Source: Pseudomonas fluorescens (lineage in GTDB: Bacteria > Pseudomonadota > Gammaproteobacteria > Pseudomonadales > Pseudomonadaceae). Taken from it: 64,000 nt of DNA. The stretch covers positions 2,958,501-3,022,500 of the forward strand of contig NZ_CP078138.1 of NCBI RefSeq assembly GCF_019212185.1, in the 5' to 3' direction. The translations under genes and the position numbers were made by a program. The notes under the pieces were generated by a model, which did not search any database, was not told where the DNA came from, and saw only the letters and a program-made list of their open reading frames with translations. Below, in pieces: positions 24,789-33,665 of the stretch (position 1 is its first letter; every line of letters begins with the position of its first letter).

Positions 24789-25878
24789 AGGACAGCCAAC
24801 TCATCAGGCGCAGAAACACCCGCCCGAGGGGATTAAGCAGGTTGCCTTCAGAGGGGAAGGCCATCACCTCGGCCTGGCCGCCGGCACGGATGCCGCCGTT
24901 GTCGCGCAGTTCGGCCAGGGCCGCCTGATCGAACTCGATGATCACCGGAAAGCGTTGCGCCGGACGCAGCCAGTCGCGGCTGTTCTGCACCGTTGGCAGG
25001 GTGCCGGGAGAAGTCGGCTGGCCGACGCTGACGCCATAGCCGACACTGCGCACGCGGCCGCCGAAGACCTGGCCGGGCAGGGCATCGAGAACAATCGAAA
25101 TCGGCGTGTCGGGCTTGACCAGGCCGAGGTTGTTTTCGGTCATGTCGGCGCTGATCCAGACATCGTGGATCGCAATCAGGGTCATCACCGGCGAGCCCGC
25201 GCCGGCGAATTGCCCGGTGTCGGTGCGCAAATCAGTGATCAGCCCCGCCGAACGCGCGTGGACCCGGGTATTGGCCAGGTCCAGTTCGGCTTTCGACAAG
25301 GCACTGGCAGCGCTGCGCAACAGCGCGTTGTCTTCCTCGCTACCGCCTTCCTGCTCACGGGCGCGCTGCACTTCGGCTTGTGCCGCCGCCACCTGGCTCA
25401 GGGCTTGTTGGTAATTGGCCCGCGAAACCTCCAGCAGGCGCACGGAGATGGTCCCGCGGTCCTCGCGGTACAGACCTTCCAGGCGCTGATTGTCCTGGCG
25501 TGTCTTCAGTTCATTGGCCTGGGCCGCGCGCAGGTTAGCCTGGGCCGAGGCGATCCCGGCGGTGCTGGCACCGATTTGCCGGCGGGTTGATTCGAGGTCG
25601 GCACGGGCGCGGTCGACGGCGATCTGGTAGGGCTGCGGATCGACTTCGAACAACACGTCGCCGGCCTTGACGTCCTGGTTGTTGCGCACGTTGACCTTGA
25701 TCACCCGGCCGGCCACTTCCGAGGCGACCGGAATCACAAAGGCGCCGACCCGCGCCTGTTGGGTGTAGGGGGTGAAACGGTCGGCCAGCAGGTACCAGGC
25801 CAGACTCAGGACAATCACCAACAGCACCCACTTGATGCTCTTGTTCACCGGTGCGGCGGCTGACGGGACTTCACTCAT
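24778..25878 (-). CDS. HlyD-family periplasmic adaptor (EmrA/AaeA-like)
   Basis: A 366-residue membrane fusion protein: one N-terminal TM helix (IKWVLLVIVLSLAWYLLA), lipoyl halves (VIPVASEVAGRVIKVNVRNNQDVKAGDVLFEVDP and ARSAGLITDLRTDTGQFAGAG), a long coiled-coil hairpin between them (about residues 80-200) and a C-terminal beta-barrel. It bridges inner and outer membrane parts of the exporter. It overlaps both neighbours (8 bases with the outer membrane factor, 11 with DUF2955). Confidence 0.9.
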   Translation of the reverse strand: MSEVPSAAAPVNKSIKWVLLVIVLSLAWYLLADRFTPYTQQARVGAFVIPVASEVAGRVIKVNVRNNQDVKAGDVLFEVDPQPYQIAVDRARADLESTRRQIGASTAGIASAQANLRAAQANELKTRQDNQRLEGLYREDRGTISVRLLEVSRANYQQALSQVAAAQAEVQRAREQEGGSEEDNALLRSAASALSKAELDLANTRVHARSAGLITDLRTDTGQFAGAGSPVMTLIAIHDVWISADMTENNLGLVKPDTPISIVLDALPGQVFGGRVRSVGYGVSVGQPTSPGTLPTVQNSRDWLRPAQRFPVIIEFDQAALAELRDNGGIRAGGQAEVMAFPSEGNLLNPLGRVFLRLMSWLSYAY

Positions 25879-27415
25879 GCTTATCTACCTTGGATTCTGG
25901 GGGCGAGGCGGGTAGGCCGGCGTCAGGTTCCTGCAGCAGGTCGCCCCAGTCGCTGCGTTGTTCCATCAAGTGTTTGGTCGCCGGATCGACCCGCGCCTGG
26001 GCGCTGTACCAGCCGCCGCCGAGGGCGCGGTACAGGGCGATCAGGTTGCTCACCGCGCTGCTGCGGCTGAGCAGGTAATTATCCTGCTGGGCGAGCAATG
26101 CACTTTGCGCGTCGAGCACCCGCTGGAAATCGGAATAGCCCTCGCGGTATTGGGTGTTGGCCAGAACCAGCGAGCGCTGGGCGGCAAACGCGGCGTCGCG
26201 CAGAATGCGTTCGCGCTCCAGGGCCTTGGTCAGGCCGGTGGCGGCATCGTCGGCTTCGCGCGCGGCCTGGCGTACCTTGTCGCGATAGGCTTCGATCAAC
26301 TGCTGCAGGCGCGCATCCTGGACCCGCACGTTATTGCTGATTCGGCCATGGTCGAAAATATTCCAGCGCAGGCTCGGACCGCCCACGACGTCCAGGCTGT
26401 TGGACGTACCGCCGACCGAATTGGCCGACCAGACGATGCTGCCGAGCAAGCTCAGGGACGGGTAGAAGTCAGCCTCGGCAACCCCGATCAGCGCCGACTG
26501 CGCGGCGACATTCAGTTCGGCGGCGCGCACATCCGGGCGGCGCAGCAGCAACTCGGCGGGCACGTCTTGCAGCACTGCACGGTCAATCAGCGGGATCAGG
26601 CCGGTGTTTTCCTGCAGCAGCGGCATCGGTCCGGGGGCCTGGCCGATCAGGATCGCCAGCGCGTTGCGGGTCCGCGCCGCCTGGTCTTCAAGGCTGGGGA
26701 TGTTGCTCAAGGTGCCCAGGTACTGGGTTTTCGCCTGTTGCACGTCGAGTTCGGCGGTCTGGCCGCTGTTGAACAGTTTCTCGGTGATTTCAAAACTGCG
26801 CTGCTGTTGCACGGCGTTTTCCCGCGCCACCCGCAAGCGCGCTTCGGTGGTGCGCAGGGCGTAGTAGGTGTCGGCAACCTGTGAACGCAGCAGCACCAGC
26901 ACGTCTTCGTAGTTGGCCTGGGCGGCGAAGTAGCTGGCGTCCGAGGATTCGATGGCGCGACTGAAACGGCCCCAGAAATCCATTTCCCAGCCGATGTCGA
27001 AGCCGGCACTGTATTGCCAGAATCCGCTGCTTTGCGGATTGCGCCCGCCGGCCTGGTCGCGGTTGACGTACAGGGTGTCGGCGCTGGCCTGTTGCAGTTG
27101 CGGGTAGCGCCCGCTTTGCGCAATGCCCAGTTGGGCACGGGCCTCCATGACCCGCAGGCCGGCGATTTTCAGGCTTGAGTTATAGGCGTCGGCCTGGGCG
27201 ATCAGGCGGTCCAGCAGCGGGTCGTCGAAGATCCGCCACCATTGACGCAGGTCTGGATTGTCGCCGCGCTGGCTGGCGTGCTCTAGGGCGGCGCTGTTCC
27301 ATTGCCGGGTCCAGGGTTCGGCGGGCGACTGGAAGTCCGGGCCCAGGCGCACGCAGCCGCCCAGCCCCAGAATACCCAGCAACAGCAAGTGTTGCGCCTG
27401 TCTGAATGTCACCAT
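25871..27415 (-). CDS. NodT-family outer membrane efflux lipoprotein
   Basis: A 514-residue TolC-type channel with a lipoprotein signal (LLLGILGLGGC, lipidation at the Cys). Two OEP repeats are visible (SSLKIAGLRVMEARAQLGIAQSGRYPQLQ in the first, LLLRRPDVRAAELNVAAQSALIGVAEADFYPSLSLLG in the second). It forms the outer membrane exit of the tripartite pump with the HlyD and DUF2955 proteins. The start at 27415 gives a proper lipoprotein signal; the longer frame to 27508 runs into the upstream gene. Confidence 0.9.
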   Translation of the reverse strand: MVTFRQAQHLLLLGILGLGGCVRLGPDFQSPAEPWTRQWNSAALEHASQRGDNPDLRQWWRIFDDPLLDRLIAQADAYNSSLKIAGLRVMEARAQLGIAQSGRYPQLQQASADTLYVNRDQAGGRNPQSSGFWQYSAGFDIGWEMDFWGRFSRAIESSDASYFAAQANYEDVLVLLRSQVADTYYALRTTEARLRVARENAVQQQRSFEITEKLFNSGQTAELDVQQAKTQYLGTLSNIPSLEDQAARTRNALAILIGQAPGPMPLLQENTGLIPLIDRAVLQDVPAELLLRRPDVRAAELNVAAQSALIGVAEADFYPSLSLLGSIVWSANSVGGTSNSLDVVGGPSLRWNIFDHGRISNNVRVQDARLQQLIEAYRDKVRQAAREADDAATGLTKALERERILRDAAFAAQRSLVLANTQYREGYSDFQRVLDAQSALLAQQDNYLLSRSSAVSNLIALYRALGGGWYSAQARVDPATKHLMEQRSDWGDLLQEPDAGLPASPPESKVDKHE

Positions 27416-27425
27416 GGCAGGCGCG

Positions 27426-28529
27426 TCAGAGCGGTCGTTGCTCGTCCAGTGCAGGGACGGGCGGTTGATCCTTGACCCACTGCCAGAACACTTGATACGC
27501 CACGGCAAGGATCACCGGGCCGATGAACAGGCCGATGATGCCGTTGGAGACCATGCCGCCGAGGGCGCCGATCAGCACCACCGGCATCGGCACGTTGACC
27601 CCACGGCCCAGCAGCAGCGGCTTGAGCACGTTGTCCACCAGGCCGGCGATAAACACATAAATGGCGAAGATGACGGTGGCGGTACTCGCGCCCTCCGTGA
27701 AGAACACGAAGATGATCACCGGCAGGGTAATCAGGGTCACCGGCAACTGCATGATGCCCAGCAACAGGACCGCCATGGCCAGCAGGCCGGCAGCGGGAAT
27801 GCCCATCAGCACGAAGCCAGCGCCCACCAGCAGCATCTGGATGAAGGCAATACCGATCACCCCCAGGGCCACCGCGCGAATGGTTGCGGTGCACAGTTCG
27901 GTGATGGAGGGGCCGCGAGCCGGGCCGCTAATCCGCGAAACGATCGCCACGGCGCTGCGGCTGCCGCTTTCGCCCCAGGCCATGACGATCCCGGCGATGA
28001 TCAGGGCGAAGATGAACACCAGGAAACCCATGCCGGCCCCGGCCAGTTTGCTCAGCACCGAGAGGCTGAATTGCTTGATTTCGGGAATGTACTTCTGCAC
28101 CAGGTCCGGCAGGTTGTCGGCGGCCTGGGCCCACAGGCTGTTCAGCGATTTGCCGATCAGCGGCCAGTTGGCCAGCGCTTCGGGCGGTGGCGGGATGTGC
28201 ACGCTGTCCGATTTGATAATGGCCATGGCGCTTTCCACCGAGCCCACCAGTGAAGTCCCCAACAGATAGACCGGGACCATCAGAATGGCCACTGCAATCA
28301 GGATCATCAGGGTCGCGGTGTGGCCGCTGCGGGTGCCCAGCTTGCGTGCGAGACGGCCATGCAGGGGATAGAGGGTGATGGCGAGAATCACCGCCCACAG
28401 CATCAGATTGAGGAAGGGGCGGAAAATCTCGAAGCAGAACAGCACCATGACCGCGAGAATGCCCGCGCGAATCAGTACATCGAGCATTTCCCGGGAAAAG
28501 CTTCGGTCCAAGAGGGTAGAGGGGATCAC
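27426..28529 (-). CDS. AI-2E family transporter (PerM/YdiK-like)
   Basis: A 367-residue membrane protein of the AI-2 exporter-like superfamily with about eight TM segments and the conserved C-terminal region (GLVDNVLKPLLLGRGVNVPMPVVLIGALGGMVSNGIIGLFIGPVILAVAY). I placed the start at the GTG 28529, six bases after CGGAGG; a longer GTG frame to 28556 lacks a signal. The efflux lipoprotein gene follows after 10 bases, so all four genes are likely one operon. Substrate unknown. Confidence 0.82.
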   Translation of the reverse strand: MIPSTLLDRSFSREMLDVLIRAGILAVMVLFCFEIFRPFLNLMLWAVILAITLYPLHGRLARKLGTRSGHTATLMILIAVAILMVPVYLLGTSLVGSVESAMAIIKSDSVHIPPPPEALANWPLIGKSLNSLWAQAADNLPDLVQKYIPEIKQFSLSVLSKLAGAGMGFLVFIFALIIAGIVMAWGESGSRSAVAIVSRISGPARGPSITELCTATIRAVALGVIGIAFIQMLLVGAGFVLMGIPAAGLLAMAVLLLGIMQLPVTLITLPVIIFVFFTEGASTATVIFAIYVFIAGLVDNVLKPLLLGRGVNVPMPVVLIGALGGMVSNGIIGLFIGPVILAVAYQVFWQWVKDQPPVPALDEQRPL

Positions 28530-28817
28530 GGATTGCCTCCGGTAGCGATTGGCCACGGCATGAAATAGGTAAATCCAGCATAGACGCTCATCCAGCAGTG
28601 GAGGGGAAACCTGCTGGCGTCTTTATAGGGAAGGACGGGGGCGACATTTGAGGGGCGAAGGCGGGCGACGGCGAATCAATAATTGTCATTAATGGGCGTG
28701 GTTGCGCGGCGATTACCGAAACCCAAGGGCTGTCCACTAAGGTCGGTTGTCCCTGGGTTACCAAATGTGACTAAAATGCCGACCGATGTTGCGTCGCGCA
28801 GCCCGTATTGTCCTGAC

Positions 28818-29732
28818 ATGTGGCCCTTGTTCGTGAAACTGATAATTGTCTCCCTCTACGTTCTATCCATCGCCTATGTGCACCTGCGTGGCCGGGTCCG
28901 GCACACACTGGGACGGCAGTTGAGCGATCATTCGACCTTTCTCGCGCCCATTAACAGCTTCCTCTACCTGTTCTCAAAATTGCCCAACCGGCCGTTCCTC
29001 GACCCCAAGGACTTTCCCGACCTGAGTCCGCTGCAGGCCAACTGGGAGATCATCCGCGAAGAGGGGCAGAACCTGCTCAAGGCCGGGGAAATCAAGCGCT
29101 CGGATGACTACAACGACGTTGGTTTCAATTCGTTCTTCAAGACCGGCTGGAAGCGCTTCTATTTGAAGTGGTATGGCGACAGCCACCCTTCGGCGACCAA
29201 GCTGTGCCCGCGTACCACCGAATTGGTGCAGGGCATTGGTTCGATCAAGGCGGCGATGTTTGCCGAGCTGCCGCCGGGCTCGAAACTGGTACGCCACCGC
29301 GACCCTTATGCCGGCTCTTATCGCTATCACCTGGGTCTGGACACCCCCAACGACCCTGGTTGCTACATCGAGGTTGACGGCGAGCGCTATCACTGGCGCG
29401 ACGGCGAGCCGGTGATGTTCGACGAGACCTATATCCATTACGCGCAAAACACCACGCAGCAGAACCGCATCATCCTGTTCTGCGACGTTGAGCGCCCGCT
29501 GAAGTATCGCTGGGCGGCGGCGTTCAATGGTTGGTTCAGCCGCAACGTAATGGCCGCCGCCGGCGCGCCGAACGATGCTGGCGACAAGACCGGCGGGATT
29601 AATCGCGCGTTCGCCCGCCTGTACAAGATCCGCCTGCGGGGCAAGGCGCTGAAAAAGCGCAATCGCACGCGTTATTATCTGGAGAAGTGGGCGATTTTCG
29701 GCGGCCTGCTCGCGGTGCTCGTCTGGCTCTAG
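28818..29732 (+). CDS. lpxO: Lipid A hydroxylase LpxO (aspartyl/asparaginyl beta-hydroxylase family)
   Basis: A 304-residue Fe(II)/2-oxoglutarate-dependent dioxygenase that hydroxylates the 2-position of secondary acyl chains on lipid A at the inner membrane. It has an N-terminal TM helix (LFVKLIIVSLYVLSIAYVHL), the iron/2OG site LVRHRDPYAGSYRYHLGL and FDETYIHYAQN, and a C-terminal hydrophobic end. The ATG at 28818 gives the usual LpxO start (MWPLFVK); the frame is open further upstream but has no better start. Its TAG stop overlaps the TAG of ligD on the opposite strand. Confidence 0.9.
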   Translation: MWPLFVKLIIVSLYVLSIAYVHLRGRVRHTLGRQLSDHSTFLAPINSFLYLFSKLPNRPFLDPKDFPDLSPLQANWEIIREEGQNLLKAGEIKRSDDYNDVGFNSFFKTGWKRFYLKWYGDSHPSATKLCPRTTELVQGIGSIKAAMFAELPPGSKLVRHRDPYAGSYRYHLGLDTPNDPGCYIEVDGERYHWRDGEPVMFDETYIHYAQNTTQQNRIILFCDVERPLKYRWAAAFNGWFSRNVMAAAGAPNDAGDKTGGINRAFARLYKIRLRGKALKKRNRTRYYLEKWAIFGGLLAVLVWL

Positions 29733-32194
29733 GGTTTCGTCGCCCCAAGGCGTTTCCACATTTTTGCGCTGATCCGCTGGCGATGCACCAGGCCGTCCCA
29801 CGGGTCGGCCTTGAGCCTCAGCAGGCGCTCCTGCAGGTTAGCCACCGTCCATTGTTGTGCATTGCGCAGGCCATGGAGTTCGTCGCGGGAGATCGGCACC
29901 GACACCGGCAATCCTTCGCGGGCCCGCACCGAGTAGGGCGCAACGGTGCTGGCGCCACGGGCGTTACGCAGGTAATCAATGAAGATTTTGCCGATGCGGT
30001 TTTTCGGGCCCATGGTGGCGCTGAACCGTTCCGGCAATTGGTTGGCCATGAACTGGGCAATGGCCTTGGCGAACGCCTTGACCGTATCCCAGCCTTCCTT
30101 GCGCGCCAGCGGCACGATCAGGTGCATGCCCTTGCCGCCACTGGTTTTGAGGTACGCATCCAACGCCAGCTCATCGAGCACCGAGAGCAGCAGGTGGGTG
30201 GCTTCGAGCATGCTTTTCCACGGCAGCGCCGGGTCCAGGTCGAGGTCCAGCACGAACAGGTCAGGGGTTTCGATGGCATCCTGGGTCGCGCCCCAGGTGT
30301 GCAATTCGAGGGTGCCCATTTGCACTGCGCCCACCAGGGCCTGGAGGTTGTCGATCGCCATCAGTCGCGCGTGGCCAGGGTCGAGCTCGGCGGGCAGGTG
30401 GCTAATGTTGGGGATGGCCAGGCGCTCGGCGTGTTTCTGGAAGAACGGCTCGCCGCCGACACCCTCGGGCGCTCGCAGCAAGGACACCGGGCGATGGCGC
30501 AGGTGGGGCAGGATCCAGTCGCCGATGTCGGCGTAGAACTGTGCCACCTGCCATTTCTGTGTGCCGCTCTTGGCATCGATCAGCCGTTCGGGGTGGGTAA
30601 TGCGCACGCCGGCCACCTCGGAGGGAGTGGCGGATGCGGCCTGTTCGTGGACGATTTCCTTGGCCGGCTTGTCGCTGCGCAGGGCGATAAAGGTGGCGTG
30701 GCGGATCAGTCCATCGTTGGTCCATTCGGCAAACTCGACTTCGCCGACCAATTGTGGCTTGACCCACTGCACGCCGCGCTTCTGGGCGCTGGTCAGTGGT
30801 TTGGCCAGCGGCGAGGCGTCGCGCGCCAGTGCTTGCAGTTGTTCATGCAACTGTTTCAGCGACTTCTGGTTGAAGCCGGTACCGACCCGCCCGGCGTAGA
30901 CCAGGCCTTCATCGCCATTGACCGCCAGCAGCAATGCACCAAAACCGCTGCGCGAACCCTTGGGCGCGGTGTAGCCGACAATCACGAACTCCTGGCGCTG
31001 CCGGCACTTGAGCTTGATCCAGTCGCTGCTGCGCTTGCTCACGTACGGGCTGCCGGCGCGTTTGCCGATCACTCCTTCGAGCTGCAGGGTGCAAGCGCTT
31101 TCGAGGATGTCCTGGTGATGGGCGGTGAAGGCTTCGGAAAACCGCAGCAGCTTGCCCGGCCGACGCCCCAGGGCGGTTTTCAACGCGGCCCGGCGCTCTT
31201 CCACCGGCAGCTCACGCTGGTCAACACCCTTTAGAAAGGGCGCGTCGAACAGGAAATAGACCATGTCCAGAGTTCGGCCGATGTCGAAGGCGTTCTGCAA
31301 CGCCTGAAAATCCGGCAGACCCTGTTCGTTGAGCACCACCAACTCGCCGTCCAGCCAGCTGCCATCGAGCTTCAGGCCTTCAAGGGCCTTGGCCTGGCGC
31401 GGCAGGCGCTCGGTCCAGTCATGGCCATTGCGGGTCAGTAGGCGCACTTGGCCGTGGTCGATTCGGGCCAGGATGCGGTAGCCGTCGAACTTGATCTCGT
31501 AGCTCCACTCGCCTTCGGGCGCTTGCTCCATCAGGGTCGCCAGTTGCGGGGCGAACTGTTCGGGCAGCGCGGTACTCACTTTGGCGGGTTTGCTACGGGC
31601 TTTATTTACCGGTGTGCGCTCGGCGATGCTGGCATCGCTGAGGACACTCTCGGGCAGCTCCTTGACCAGGTCGTAGTCGCCGATGGGCCGGGCCTGGGCG
31701 TCCTGTTCCTTGATCAGCAGCCACTGCTCCTTGTCGCCGCTGCCCTTGAGGCGGGTCTTGACCAGGGTCCAGTCGCCGCTGAGCTTTTCACCGACCAGGG
31801 TGAACTTGAGTTTGCCAGCCTTGTAGGCGGCCTTCGGCTCATCGTGGGGTTGCCAGATGCCTTGATCCCAGACGATCACGTCACCGGCACCGTACTGGCC
31901 GGCGGGGATGCTGCCCTCGAAACTGGCATAGCCCAGCGGATGGTCCTCGACATGCACCGCCAGGCGTTTCTGGCTCGGGTCCAGGCTCGGCCCCTTGGGC
32001 ACCGCCCAGCTTTTCAGGGTGCCCGCAAGTTCCAGGCGAAAGTCGTAGTGCAGGTTGCGCGCATCGTGCTTCTGGATCACGAAGCGCAGGGCCGTCGGCG
32101 ATTTTTTTGCGCCTTTGGCTGCCGGCGCTTCGGCAGGCTCGGAGGTGATATCAAAGTTGCGTTTGCGCGTGTACTCGCTGATGGCCTTGCTCAC
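29729..32194 (-). CDS. ligD: ATP-dependent DNA ligase LigD (phosphoesterase-ligase-polymerase)
   Basis: An 821-residue multidomain enzyme of bacterial non-homologous end joining. Order: 3'-phosphoesterase (about residues 35-170, KHDARNLHYDFRLEL); ligase with the adenylated Lys235 in IKFDGYR; oligonucleotide-binding domain; archaeo-eukaryotic primase-type polymerase (about 530-810, VLDLDLDPALPW metal site and TSGGKGMHLIVPL). The length matches Pseudomonas LigD. It lies 18 bases after ku in the same operon. Confidence 0.95.
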   Translation of the reverse strand: MSKAISEYTRKRNFDITSEPAEAPAAKGAKKSPTALRFVIQKHDARNLHYDFRLELAGTLKSWAVPKGPSLDPSQKRLAVHVEDHPLGYASFEGSIPAGQYGAGDVIVWDQGIWQPHDEPKAAYKAGKLKFTLVGEKLSGDWTLVKTRLKGSGDKEQWLLIKEQDAQARPIGDYDLVKELPESVLSDASIAERTPVNKARSKPAKVSTALPEQFAPQLATLMEQAPEGEWSYEIKFDGYRILARIDHGQVRLLTRNGHDWTERLPRQAKALEGLKLDGSWLDGELVVLNEQGLPDFQALQNAFDIGRTLDMVYFLFDAPFLKGVDQRELPVEERRAALKTALGRRPGKLLRFSEAFTAHHQDILESACTLQLEGVIGKRAGSPYVSKRSSDWIKLKCRQRQEFVIVGYTAPKGSRSGFGALLLAVNGDEGLVYAGRVGTGFNQKSLKQLHEQLQALARDASPLAKPLTSAQKRGVQWVKPQLVGEVEFAEWTNDGLIRHATFIALRSDKPAKEIVHEQAASATPSEVAGVRITHPERLIDAKSGTQKWQVAQFYADIGDWILPHLRHRPVSLLRAPEGVGGEPFFQKHAERLAIPNISHLPAELDPGHARLMAIDNLQALVGAVQMGTLELHTWGATQDAIETPDLFVLDLDLDPALPWKSMLEATHLLLSVLDELALDAYLKTSGGKGMHLIVPLARKEGWDTVKAFAKAIAQFMANQLPERFSATMGPKNRIGKIFIDYLRNARGASTVAPYSVRAREGLPVSVPISRDELHGLRNAQQWTVANLQERLLRLKADPWDGLVHRQRISAKMWKRLGATKP

Positions 32195-32212
32195 GGCTTC
32201 CGTCCCTGGCGA

Positions 32213-33076
32213 TCAATCGCCGGCTGCTTTGCGGGGCTTTTTCGCCGGCGCGGGTTTGCCGGAAGTCTTGGCCGGTTTCTTCCCGACCTTGCCGCCGAGG
32301 CTGCGCTTGAGCAGTTCGGTGAGGTCGATGACGTCGGCGGACTTGCGCGGCTCGTCGTCGCTGACCCGCTCGATATTCTCGATCTTGCCGGCATGGGCCT
32401 TTTTCTCCACCAGGGCCATGATCTTGTCCTGGAAGCTGTCGCGGTAATCGTCGGGCTGCCAGTCACCGCTCATGTCGTCGACCAGGCGCTTGGCCATGTC
32501 CAATTCGCCCTTGGTCAGCGTCGCATCGGTCACGTCGCGTCCCAGCGCCAGTTCGCCAAGGCTGCGCACCTCGGCGGGCCAGCGCAGCATCACCAGCACC
32601 AGGGCCGACTCCAGCGGCATCAGTGCCGCCAGGTGCTGACGGGTGTGCAGGACCACGTGGGTCAGGGCGACCTTTTTGGTTTTTGCCAGGGTCTCACGCA
32701 GCAGCGCGTAGACCTTGCCGCCGCGTTTGTCCGGCGCCAGGAAGTACGGGGTGTCGATGTTCTGCAGGGGGATCTGTTTACTGTCGACGAAGGCAAAGAT
32801 GTCGATGGTCTGGGTCGAGGCTGGGTGTGCGGAGCGAATTTCATCCTCGCTCAACACCACATAGCGGCCTTTTTCGTATTGCACGCCCTTGACGATGTGC
32901 TCCTTGGTCACCTCTTTGCCGGTGACTTTATTGACCCTTTTGTAGCCCACCGGGTCCATGCTGCGCTGGTCCAGCCAATCGAAGTCGACGCCCTGGGAGG
33001 ACGTCGCCGACACCAGCGACACGGGGATATGCACCAGTCCGAAACTGATTGCGCCTTTCCAGATTGAGCGTGCCAT
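32213..33076 (-). CDS. ku: Ku protein, DNA end binding (NHEJ)
   Basis: A 287-residue bacterial Ku homolog: start ARSIWKGAISFGLVHIPVSL, core ring domain, and a Lys/Pro/Ala-rich C-terminal tail (KKPAKTSGKPAPAKKPRKA) that contacts DNA. The homodimer threads onto double-strand ends and recruits LigD. The ATG at 33076 lies 8 bases behind AGGAGG. First gene of ku-ligD; a small palindrome CCTGA-TGA-TCAGG lies upstream. Confidence 0.95.
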   Translation of the reverse strand: MARSIWKGAISFGLVHIPVSLVSATSSQGVDFDWLDQRSMDPVGYKRVNKVTGKEVTKEHIVKGVQYEKGRYVVLSEDEIRSAHPASTQTIDIFAFVDSKQIPLQNIDTPYFLAPDKRGGKVYALLRETLAKTKKVALTHVVLHTRQHLAALMPLESALVLVMLRWPAEVRSLGELALGRDVTDATLTKGELDMAKRLVDDMSGDWQPDDYRDSFQDKIMALVEKKAHAGKIENIERVSDDEPRKSADVIDLTELLKRSLGGKVGKKPAKTSGKPAPAKKPRKAAGD

Positions 33077-33263
33077 CACCGTTGCCTCCTACCCTGATGA
33101 TCAGGTGACCGGCAGGGTTGGAGGAAAGTTTCCACGGATTGCCAAGCGTTAAAGGATGAGTGCTTGTAACACTTTGTCAGGGAGTATTTCCTTCACAGAG
33201 TCGAACCCTGCGCGTAGCGTGGTATCGAACGCCATGAAGCTGATGCAATGGAGGATCCCCACC

Positions 33264-33635
33264 ATGAACAGATATTTACTGGCTGTTTCGCTGCTGACGT
33301 CGGCCGTGCTGGCCGGACCGGCCCAGGCGCTGGACGATCCGGAACGCGTTGCAGCGCTGGCCGGTCCCGAGTTGACCCTGGCGCAGAATCTGCCCGGTAA
33401 CAACAACCCCTACAACAGCCCGATCCGCCGGGCCAATCCCAACAGCATGCAGGGCTCGCAGCCAGCGACGCCACCGGTCCGCGGCCCCAATACCGTGCCC
33501 GTACCGCGCCCGCCCACCCTGGATAACGGCGGCATCGGCAATGGCTATCCGCGCCCCGGTTCAACGCCGGCGCCGGTCAAGCCCTATGTCTCGCCGGCGC
33601 CGCCGCCCCGGGACCCGGACACCAGCAATCGCTGA
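33264..33635 (+). CDS. Secreted proline-rich small protein, hypothetical
   Basis: A 123-residue protein with a signal peptide (YLLAVSLLTSAVLAGPAQA, cleavage near residue 22). The mature part is low-complexity and rich in Pro, Asn and Gly (RGPNTVPVPRPPTLDNGG, PVKPYVSPAPPPRDPD), so probably unstructured in the periplasm. The ATG at 33264 lies behind GGAGGATCCCCACC. It precedes the PQQ-dehydrogenase gene by 30 bases and may be cotranscribed. No family recognised. Confidence 0.7.
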   Translation: MNRYLLAVSLLTSAVLAGPAQALDDPERVAALAGPELTLAQNLPGNNNPYNSPIRRANPNSMQGSQPATPPVRGPNTVPVPRPPTLDNGGIGNGYPRPGSTPAPVKPYVSPAPPPRDPDTSNR

Positions 33636-33665
33636 TCGAATTCATGACTGAAAAAGGATGTGTGC

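Noticed and set aside
28683..28817. Upstream extension of the lpxO frame
   Set aside because: The upstream residues look non-coding and the remembered LpxO start is MWPLF at 28818.
31448..33067. Plus-strand 539-codon frame across ku and ligD
   Set aside because: Runs antisense through two well-supported NHEJ genes and shows no domain.
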